Assembly: GCA_045544655.1 (NCBI GenBank)
Contig: JAZPZL010000004.1
Span: forward strand, 1-10,171
Length of the DNA: 10,171 nt
Reading direction: 5' to 3'
From: RGIG5579 sp045544655
GTDB taxonomy: Bacteria; Bacillota; Clostridia; Oscillospirales; SIG627
The notes under the pieces were generated by a model. The model saw only the letters and a program-made list of their open reading frames with translations, ran no database searches and was not told where the DNA came from. Made by a program: the position numbers and the translations under genes. Shown in pieces: positions 4,966-10,171 of this stretch; within the stretch, counting starts at the first letter, position 1; every line of letters begins with the position of its first letter.

Positions 4966-6279
4966 ATGAAATGCGGTTTTTGTCAAAAAGAAATTACCCC
5001 GCCTATCGGTTCCCATCTTTCGGGCAATCAGAATATCCGTATCTCGGAAGGCGTTGCCGATCCCTTGTTCGTTCGCGCAGTTGCCTTTGAGGAAGACGGG
5101 CTTGGCGTGATCCTTTGCTACGACCTGATCGGAATGATCCAAACGGAAGCCTTGAAAATCCGTTCGTACGTGGCACAGCGCTTGGGACTGGAAGAAAAGG
5201 ACGTGATCCTGACCTGCACCCATACCCATACCGCCCCTAATATCCATACCCGCTTTTTCCCGAAGGATCCCTATCTGATGAATTCTTTGGGTGATCTTTC
5301 CCTGGCGGCTGCTCAGGGTGCAATTGGCGATCTTGCGGAAGCGCAGGCGTATTTTTCCCGCAGTGAGCTTCCCGATATTTCTTTTAACCGCCGATATATC
5401 ATGAAGGACGGTACCTGCAAGACCAATCCGGGCAGAAGAAATCCCGATATTCTAAGGCCCGTATCTCCCCCCGACGATACCATTCAGCTTTTGCGCTTTG
5501 ACAGAGGGGATGCGGGAGATATCCTTCTGGTGAATTTTCAGGTTCATCCCGACGTACGGGGCAAAAAATGCGGAAACCTGATCTCCGCCGACTATCCGGG
5601 CGTGGTTTGCACCACCGTGGAGGGAGCGCTTCCCGGAACCCGGTGCGTCTACTACAACGGTGCTTCCGGCGATCTGAACCATATCAACGTCAACGCTCCC
5701 GAATGGGATAAAAATGCAGGTCCCGCTCACTCTCGCCATATGGGTCTTTCCATTGCCGGAAAGGTCTTGCAAATGATTTCAAAGGCGCGTCCCATTGCTT
5801 TGGGCAAGGTGCGTACTTATCAATTGGATCTTTCCGTTCCCGCGAGGGATTTTACACCTGCCGAATTGGAAGAAGCACGGCAGTATATGACCTGGTATCT
5901 GGCAGGGGAGGCGGATAAGATCCCCGGCTACAGCACCACGGTTATTTATGAAGCGCTTGGAATTCTGACTGCATCCGAAAGCGGCGGTACGTTTACCATG
6001 CCCCTTACCGGTCTTTCCTTCGGTGAAGTCTCCTTCGTGGGCTTTCCCGGTGAAGCCTTTTCCGAGATCGGAAGGCAGGTGCGCGATACCTCTCCCTTCC
6101 GGGCGCAGTTTGTGATGGGTCTTACTCACGGCTATCCCGATTATTTTCCTATGAAGGATGCCTTTGAAATGGACGGCTACGAGCGCCGCTCTTCCCCTTA
6201 CAAGGCAGGGGTCGGGGAGATCATGGCAGAAGGCGGGAAGCGTTTTCTGAAAGAACTTTATTCAAAGACCAAGGAGTAA
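4966..6279 (+). CDS. Neutral/alkaline non-lysosomal ceramidase superfamily hydrolase (short form, no signal peptide)
   Basis: This 437-residue protein matches the N-terminal catalytic domain of neutral ceramidase, a zinc amidase. It opens with GFCQKEITPPIGSHLSG and carries the zinc-type motif THTHTAP (H86, H88), a second histidine in FQVHPD (H194), SADYPG at 207-212, NGASGDLN at 231-238, FPGEAF with E363, and HGYPDYFP near 388-395. The pattern of two histidines, a glutamate and a late tyrosine fits the ceramidase zinc site. In ceramidases the catalytic serine lies in GDVSPN. Here the same place reads GDLNHIN, so that residue appears to be N238 and ceramide cleavage is doubtful. It is shorter than true ceramidases (650 residues or more), lacks the C-terminal domain and has no signal peptide, so it should act in the cytosol on another amide or ester. 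GGAGG at 4953-4957 is well spaced. It sits between the HAD hydrolase and phosphodiester glycosidase genes, which suggests a shared catabolic task. Confidence 0.85.
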   Translation: MKCGFCQKEITPPIGSHLSGNQNIRISEGVADPLFVRAVAFEEDGLGVILCYDLIGMIQTEALKIRSYVAQRLGLEEKDVILTCTHTHTAPNIHTRFFPKDPYLMNSLGDLSLAAAQGAIGDLAEAQAYFSRSELPDISFNRRYIMKDGTCKTNPGRRNPDILRPVSPPDDTIQLLRFDRGDAGDILLVNFQVHPDVRGKKCGNLISADYPGVVCTTVEGALPGTRCVYYNGASGDLNHINVNAPEWDKNAGPAHSRHMGLSIAGKVLQMISKARPIALGKVRTYQLDLSVPARDFTPAELEEARQYMTWYLAGEADKIPGYSTTVIYEALGILTASESGGTFTMPLTGLSFGEVSFVGFPGEAFSEIGRQVRDTSPFRAQFVMGLTHGYPDYFPMKDAFEMDGYERRSSPYKAGVGEIMAEGGKRFLKELYSKTKE

Positions 6280-6282
6280 GCC

Positions 6283-7425
6283 GTGAAAAACATCTTAACT
6301 TGTCCCGAGGGCTTCGTCCCTTCCGTTTTGTACGTGGATTTCGGAGATCACGTCAAGGCCGCGGTTCGTACCGATGCCAAATGCTACGCCTTTGCGGATC
6401 TGGGAGGTGTGCGCATTCGGGAAGAGGGAAATCTGGCAGAGCCTTTTCATTTCAAGGATCATATTTTCCTGTTCCCAAAGGAGCTTTTGCTGTCCCTTCG
6501 CACCTTTACCGTCACCTTCCGTTTCCGTGAAGAAAACGCTGTGTTTCATCAGCACGGTGACGTGATTTTCAAGGAGATCACCTTTGATCCCGAAGAGCTT
6601 GTTTCCTATGACTCTGAATTTGCAAAAATGAACCGCGGTCTCGTCTGTAAAAAGAGGGAAGAGGGGGCGGTTTGCGACGGTGCCTCGTTTGCCGTGGAGC
6701 ATTACGAAACGCCCACGGGAGAACCCGTGGTGGTACACGCCTTTACTTACGATACAAAAGCCTTCACAATGCTTTGCGGAACTCCGCAGGGAACCTACGA
6801 CTATCGAGATCAAAAAGAAACCGTGATGGATACGGTGGAATACGAGGTATCCCGCGGTAAGGATATTCTTGCCGCCTTTAATGCGGATTTTTTCGATATG
6901 TTCGGTGATTGCGCTCCCTCCGGTCTTTGCGTCAAGGACGGCACGGTGGTTGCCAATCCCCAAAGCGAACGTTACTTTTTCGGAGTGAAAAAGGACGGTA
7001 CCCATATCATTGATACCCTTTGCGGAAAGCCCCGCCTTCTGGAGGAGCTGGATCAAGCCGTTTGCGGATTGAATCTTCTTTTGGAAAGCGGTGAGATCCG
7101 AGACGTTTCCGTGGGAGAATATTTCGGCTCCCGTACCCATCCCAGAACCGTAGTGGGACTTACCGAGGACGACCGCGTGGTGATCCTTGTGATCGACGGA
7201 AGACGCCCCTGGCATTCCAACGGTGCGACGCTCCACGAGTGCGCTTTACTTCTCAAAGAACACGGTGCCGTTCGTGGGGTGAATCTGGATGGAGGCGGCT
7301 CCAGCACCTTTATCGTGAAAAAGGGCGAAACCCGCGAAATGCTCAATCATCCCGCCGATCTTCACCGTCCCTTCGATGATCTGATCCGTGACGTGTTCAA
7401 CAGCATTTTGATTGTAAAAAAGTAA
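6283..7425 (+). CDS. Phosphodiester glycosidase family protein (NAGPA/DUF2233 domain)
   Basis: This 380-residue protein carries the C-terminal domain of the phosphodiester glycosidase family, whose animal member (the uncovering enzyme NAGPA) removes GlcNAc from a GlcNAc-1-phosphodiester. Visible blocks are AAFNADFFDMFG (197-208) followed by PSGLCVKDGTVVANP, HPRTVVGLTEDDRVVILVID (286-305) with DGR at 305-307, and NLDGGGSSTFIV (334-345), which is the family signature. Residues 1 to about 105 form a beta-rich N-terminal region of unknown fold. There is no signal peptide or membrane anchor, unlike many bacterial relatives that work on cell-surface polysaccharide. The GTG start at 6283 is chosen because AAGGAG (6271-6276, inside the end of the upstream gene) is 6 bases before it and only 3 bases separate the genes. 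A strong terminator follows the stop. It is the last gene of the operon. Confidence 0.9.
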   Translation: MKNILTCPEGFVPSVLYVDFGDHVKAAVRTDAKCYAFADLGGVRIREEGNLAEPFHFKDHIFLFPKELLLSLRTFTVTFRFREENAVFHQHGDVIFKEITFDPEELVSYDSEFAKMNRGLVCKKREEGAVCDGASFAVEHYETPTGEPVVVHAFTYDTKAFTMLCGTPQGTYDYRDQKETVMDTVEYEVSRGKDILAAFNADFFDMFGDCAPSGLCVKDGTVVANPQSERYFFGVKKDGTHIIDTLCGKPRLLEELDQAVCGLNLLLESGEIRDVSVGEYFGSRTHPRTVVGLTEDDRVVILVIDGRRPWHSNGATLHECALLLKEHGAVRGVNLDGGGSSTFIVKKGETREMLNHPADLHRPFDDLIRDVFNSILIVKK

Positions 7426-7428
7426 ACG

Positions 7429-7460
7429 AAAAAGAACGATTCTGCCGAATCGTTCTTTTT
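7429..7460. terminator. Bidirectional rho-independent terminator between the operon and cysK
   Basis: The sequence AAAAAGAACGATTC, a TGCC loop and GAATCGTTCTTTTT form a perfect 14-bp inverted repeat with A and T runs at the ends. It starts 3 bases after the phosphodiester glycosidase stop and ends 4 bases before the stop of the convergent cysteine synthase gene, so it serves both. Confidence 0.92.
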
Positions 7461-7464
7461 GCTG

Positions 7465-8391
7465 CTATGAAAAGAGGGGAGTGGAGAGATACCGTTCCCC
7501 CGTATCGGGAAGTAAAACCACGATCATCTTACCGCGCATTTCTTCCCGCTGTGAAAGCTTTTTCGCGAAAGCCAACGCCGCACCCGAAGAGATCCCCGCC
7601 AAAAGCCCCTCCTTGGTTGCCAGAAGTCGTGACGCCTCGTAGGCTTCTTCCTCCGTTGCCTGATAGATCTCATCGTAAATTTCGGTGTTCAGCACCTTGG
7701 GAACAAAGCCTGCGCCGATCCCCTGAATGCCGTGGGGACCTGCCTTTTCTCCGCTTAAGACCGCTGAGCTTTTTGGCTCAATGGCAACGATTTTGATAGC
7801 GGGATTCATCTTTTTCAGGTATTCGCCCGTTCCCGTAACAGTGCCTCCCGTGCCCACACAAGCCACGAATGCATCCACCTTGCCGTCAGTGTCCTCCCAG
7901 ATCTCGGGTCCCGTGGTCAAAAAGTGAGCCTTGGAATTGGAGGGATTTTCAAACTGTCCCGCAAGAAAGCTCCCTTCAATGGAACGGGCAAGCTCCTCCG
8001 CCTTGGCAATCGCGCCAGCCATTCCCTTTGCTCCCTCCGTCAATACGATCTCTGCTCCGTAAGCCTTCAAGAGAAGCTGTCTTTCTCGGCTCATAGTCTC
8101 GGGCATCGTGAAAATGGCACGATATCCCCGAAGTGCGGCAAGAGAGGCAAGTCCGATTCCCGTGTTACCGCTGGTAGGCTCGATGATGGTCGCACCTTTC
8201 TTGAGCAGACCTTTTTCCTCCGCATCCAGAAGCATCTGCAGTGCAACTCTGTCCTTTGCGCTTCCCGCGGGGTTCATTCCCTCCACCTTTGCCACAACGG
8301 TGGCAAAAGACCCCCATTCCTTCTCCAGTCCCGAAAGACGGACCAGGGGAGTCTTTCCGATGATCTTCGATACGTTTTCGTAAATGTTCAT
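7465..8391 (-). CDS. cysK: Cysteine synthase (O-acetylserine sulfhydrylase)
   Basis: This 308-residue cytoplasmic PLP enzyme makes cysteine from O-acetylserine and sulfide. It shows the full cysteine synthase pattern. K46 in NPAGSAKDR forms the Schiff base with PLP, EPTSGNTGIGLA (71-82) is the substrate-binding loop, CVGTGGTVTGTG binds the PLP phosphate, and GIQGIGAGFVP and GISSGAA come later in the chain. The length equals the family norm (about 305-315) and the C-terminus LLPDTGERYLSTPLF is typical of CysK. Separation from CysM or cystathionine beta-synthase-like paralogs is by overall likeness only. The ATG at 8391 has GAGG at 8403-8400. It is monocistronic, with a consensus promoter about 30 bases upstream and a terminator right after the stop. 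The leader is too short for a T-box or SAM riboswitch. Confidence 0.96.
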   Translation of the reverse strand: MNIYENVSKIIGKTPLVRLSGLEKEWGSFATVVAKVEGMNPAGSAKDRVALQMLLDAEEKGLLKKGATIIEPTSGNTGIGLASLAALRGYRAIFTMPETMSRERQLLLKAYGAEIVLTEGAKGMAGAIAKAEELARSIEGSFLAGQFENPSNSKAHFLTTGPEIWEDTDGKVDAFVACVGTGGTVTGTGEYLKKMNPAIKIVAIEPKSSAVLSGEKAGPHGIQGIGAGFVPKVLNTEIYDEIYQATEEEAYEASRLLATKEGLLAGISSGAALAFAKKLSQREEMRGKMIVVLLPDTGERYLSTPLFS

Positions 8392-8423
8392 AATAGCTTC
8401 CTCTAAGGTTCATATTTTTTTCT

Positions 8424-8452
8424 ATTATATTATGGTTTTCTCGCCGAGTCAA
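8424..8452 (-). promoter_or_regulatory. Sigma-A promoter of cysK
   Basis: On the minus strand TTGACT (8452-8447) and a perfect TATAAT (8429-8424) are 17 bases apart, 32 bases before the cysK start codon. This is a strong promoter that leaves an untranslated leader of only about 25 bases. No operator-like repeat was noticed next to it. Confidence 0.88.
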
Positions 8453-8501
8453 TTGCAATTTTTATCTCCCCGGTCTGTATGAACAAAATGTGAAATTCCA
8501 C

Positions 8502-8530
8502 TTGAAAAAAACATTTAGCTATGTTATAAT
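8502..8530 (+). promoter_or_regulatory. Sigma-A promoter of the BspA-like gene
   Basis: TTGAAA (8502-8507) and TATAAT (8525-8530) are separated by 17 bases, 74 bases before the ATG at 8605. This gives an untranslated leader of about 67 bases, the longest in the window. Confidence 0.85.
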
Positions 8531-8560
8531 TTACTGGTGTATTATGTAAATCGAAAGGTG

Positions 8561-8578
8561 GGCGGTTTTTCTTCCGCC
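8561..8578 (+). promoter_or_regulatory. Leader hairpin upstream of the BspA-like gene
   Basis: GGCGG (8561-8565) pairs with CCGCC (8574-8578) across an 8-base loop TTTTTCTT, within the leader and 26 bases before the start codon. The T-run that follows (8586-8592) is 7 bases downstream of the stem, too far for a normal terminator. It may stabilise the 5' end of the transcript. No known riboswitch was recognised. Confidence 0.4.
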
Positions 8579-8604
8579 GATTACTGTTTTTTAGGAGAAC
8601 TATA

Positions 8605-10171
8605 ATGAAAAAGAAGTTTTTTGCTTTTCTTTTAGCGTTGACAATGGTGCTGCCATTGGTACCTGTCTTTGAACTACCATTGCTGAGCACGCCCGTTTCA
8701 GCAGTAACTAGCGGGGATTATACCTATACCGTTTCCGATGGCAAGGCTACGATCACGGATGTGAACACTGCTATTAGCGGAGAGGTCATAATTCCTTCTA
8801 CCTTGGGGAACAACTATCCTGTTACTGTAATCGATGAATCTGCCTTTGAGAATTGTACAAAGATGACCTCTGTCACGATCCCCGATGGCGTTACCTCAAT
8901 TGGTAATTATGCCTTTCGAGGTTGCTCCTCTCTCGCTTCCGTTACCATTGGTAAGGGTGTCGCATCCATTGGTGCGCAAGTCTTTGCTAGTTGCGCCTCG
9001 TTAATGTCACTTTCCGTATCCGATAAAAACTCAGTGTATCATAGCGCACAGAATTCTATCATTGAAACGTCAAGTAAAACTTTGGTCGTAGGATGCAAAA
9101 CATCCGTTATTCCTACAGACGGTTCTGTCACCTCCATTGGTAGCGGCGCTTTTTATGGCTGTACGGGACTCACCTCTTTTACGGTTCCGGATTGTATCTC
9201 GGTCGTCCGTGGTGGCGCCTTTTTTAGGTGTACAAATCTTACTTCCGTCACCATTGGCAAAGGCGTTCATACGATCGGCATTCAAATTTTTGCCAATTGC
9301 GCCTCTCTGGCATCACTCACTGTATCCGCTGAAAACTCGGTATATCATAGCAAAGATAACTGTATCATTGAAACGGAAAGCAAAACTCTGATTGCGGGGT
9401 GCAATACCTCGGTAATTCCCGATGACGGTTCTGTTACCACCGTTAACGATTATGCCTTTCAAGGCTGTGCGGAACTTACTTCTGTGGTGATTCCCGATTC
9501 TGTCACATCCATTGGTCGCGCAGTCTTTGCCGGATGCGCGAATCTTATGTCACTTTCCGTATCCGCTGAAAACTCAGTATATCATAGCAAAGATAACTGT
9601 ATCATTGAAACGGAAAGCGAAACTTTGGTTGCGGGGTGCAATACCTCGGTAATTCCCGATGATGGATCTGTTACCACCGTTGGCGATTATGCTTTTCAAG
9701 GTTGCGCAAAGTTGATTTCTATCACGATCCCCGATAGCGTAACCACCATTGGTAATTATGCCTTTTACGGTTGCACCACGCTTGCTGATCTTACCATCGG
9801 CAGTGGAGTTATCACCATTGCCAATTACGCTTTCTATGGGTGTAAAGCTCTTGCTGTAGTCAAGATTCCCGATTGTGTAACCACCATCGGCAATTACGCC
9901 TTTTACGGTTGCACCACACTTGCTGACCTTACCATTGGCAACAGAGTAACTACCATCGGCAATTATGCTTTCAGGAACTGCACGACGTTAACGAAGGTTG
10001 CCATCCCCGATAGCGTTACCTCAATTGGCAATTATGCCTTTTACGGTTGTACCGCGCTTGTTGACCTTACCATTGGCAGCGGAGTTACCACCATTGCCAA
10101 TTACGCTTTCTATGGGTGTAAAGCTCTTGCCGCAGTCACGATCCCCAACAACGTAACTACCATTGGCGATT
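8605..10171 (+). CDS. Secreted BspA-like leucine-rich-repeat (LRR_5) surface protein, 3' end outside window
   Basis: The frame is open from the ATG at 8605 to the window edge (522 codons, no stop). AGGAG at 8593-8597 is 7 bases before the start. The N-terminus is a Sec signal peptide: MKKK, a hydrophobic core FFAFLLALTMVLPLVPVF, and a likely cleavage after PVSA at residue 33. A short region (DYTYTVSDGKATITDV) then leads into tandem 23-residue LRR_5 repeats of the form IPDSVTTIGNYAFYGCTTL, alternating IP-type and IG-type units. Three longer insert units read SVYHSKDNCIIETESKTLIA followed by GCNTSVIPDDGSVT, a common variation in gut BspA-like proteins. Such proteins are exported, often anchored by a C-terminal domain not visible here, and are linked to adhesion and protein binding in the gut and mouth. 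The ligand is unknown. Internal copies are nearly identical in DNA, which suggests recent expansion. It is transcribed from its own promoter, divergent from cysK. Confidence 0.92.
   Translation, partial: MKKKFFAFLLALTMVLPLVPVFELPLLSTPVSAVTSGDYTYTVSDGKATITDVNTAISGEVIIPSTLGNNYPVTVIDESAFENCTKMTSVTIPDGVTSIGNYAFRGCSSLASVTIGKGVASIGAQVFASCASLMSLSVSDKNSVYHSAQNSIIETSSKTLVVGCKTSVIPTDGSVTSIGSGAFYGCTGLTSFTVPDCISVVRGGAFFRCTNLTSVTIGKGVHTIGIQIFANCASLASLTVSAENSVYHSKDNCIIETESKTLIAGCNTSVIPDDGSVTTVNDYAFQGCAELTSVVIPDSVTSIGRAVFAGCANLMSLSVSAENSVYHSKDNCIIETESETLVAGCNTSVIPDDGSVTTVGDYAFQGCAKLISITIPDSVTTIGNYAFYGCTTLADLTIGSGVITIANYAFYGCKALAVVKIPDCVTTIGNYAFYGCTTLADLTIGNRVTTIGNYAFRNCTTLTKVAIPDSVTSIGNYAFYGCTALVDLTIGSGVTTIANYAFYGCKALAAVTIPNNVTTIGD
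9322..9681 (+). repeat. 237-bp-spaced direct repeat inside the LRR gene
   Basis: Segments 9322-9444 and 9559-9681 (123 bases each, offset 237 bases or 79 codons) differ at only about six positions. They encode the insert unit VSAENSVYHSKDNCIIETES followed by the GCNTSVIPDDGSVTTV stretch. A more diverged third copy begins near 9016. The high DNA identity points to a recent in-frame duplication. Confidence 0.85.
9727..10146 (+). repeat. 276-bp-spaced direct repeat inside the LRR gene
   Basis: Segments 9727-9870 and 10003-10146 (144 bases each, offset 276 bases or four 23-residue LRR units) are closely similar, including an identical stretch over the ANYAFYGCKALA codons. A 138-bp half-period copy lies between them. 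This is a higher-order repeat of coding LRR units and probably continues beyond the window. Confidence 0.82.

Noticed and set aside
6295..7236. 313-codon open frame on the minus strand over the phosphodiester glycosidase gene
   Set aside because: It is opposite a gene with a clear family signature and operon placement. Long antisense frames are common in such codon usage.
8561..8592. Leader hairpin plus T-run as an intrinsic terminator or riboswitch
   Set aside because: The T-run starts 7 bases after the stem, too far for a standard terminator, and the leader lacks the conserved elements of riboswitch classes I can recognise.
9679..10171. Regularly spaced repeats as a CRISPR array
   Set aside because: The repeats are in frame, with 69-base periods that encode LRR_5 units, and there are no unique spacers between identical short repeats.

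Overview
The window looks like a low-to-mid GC Bacillota chromosome, most likely an uncultured gut-type Clostridia. This is inferred from the Clostridia-like type I glutamine synthetase, AGGAGG-type ribosome binding sites, sigma-A promoters with 17-bp spacers, U-tract terminators, and a secreted BspA-type leucine-rich-repeat protein. No mobile element, CRISPR array or phage gene is visible.

Layout. (1) 1-1145, minus strand: the first 329 codons of glutamine synthetase (the C-terminus lies outside the window), preceded by a tRNA-Val(GAC) with its own promoter and a hairpin terminator between tRNA and glnA. (2) 1246-1914, plus strand: a monocistronic histidine phosphatase (phosphoglycerate mutase family) ending at a bidirectional terminator. 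(3) 1930-2987, minus strand: a two-gene operon of a six-helix PAP2-family membrane protein with altered catalytic motifs and a small unknown protein that starts right after its stop codon. (4) 3005-7460, plus strand: a tight five-gene operon of a degenerate GyrB-like ATPase domain, a small charged partner, a Cof-type HAD hydrolase, a neutral-ceramidase-superfamily hydrolase and a phosphodiester glycosidase (NAGPA family), closed by a strong hairpin. (5) 7465-8452, minus strand: cysteine synthase with a consensus promoter. (6) 8502-10171, plus strand: a signal-peptide-bearing LRR_5/BspA-like surface protein that runs off the window, with recent internal duplications.

The most interesting part is the five-gene operon. 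Its first product aligns along its whole length with the GHKL ATPase domain of gyrase B but lacks the residues that bind Mg-ATP and catalyse hydrolysis, and it has no topoisomerase core. It is translationally coupled to a small unrecognised protein and then to three hydrolases without signal peptides. The last three could form an intracellular route that opens a glycosyl phosphodiester, dephosphorylates the product and hydrolyses an amide or ester. The link between the gyrase-like pair and these enzymes is unexplained.

Six promoters, three terminators and one extended inverted repeat at a divergent promoter were read directly from the sequence. Functions are assigned by recognising family motifs by eye; no database search was run.
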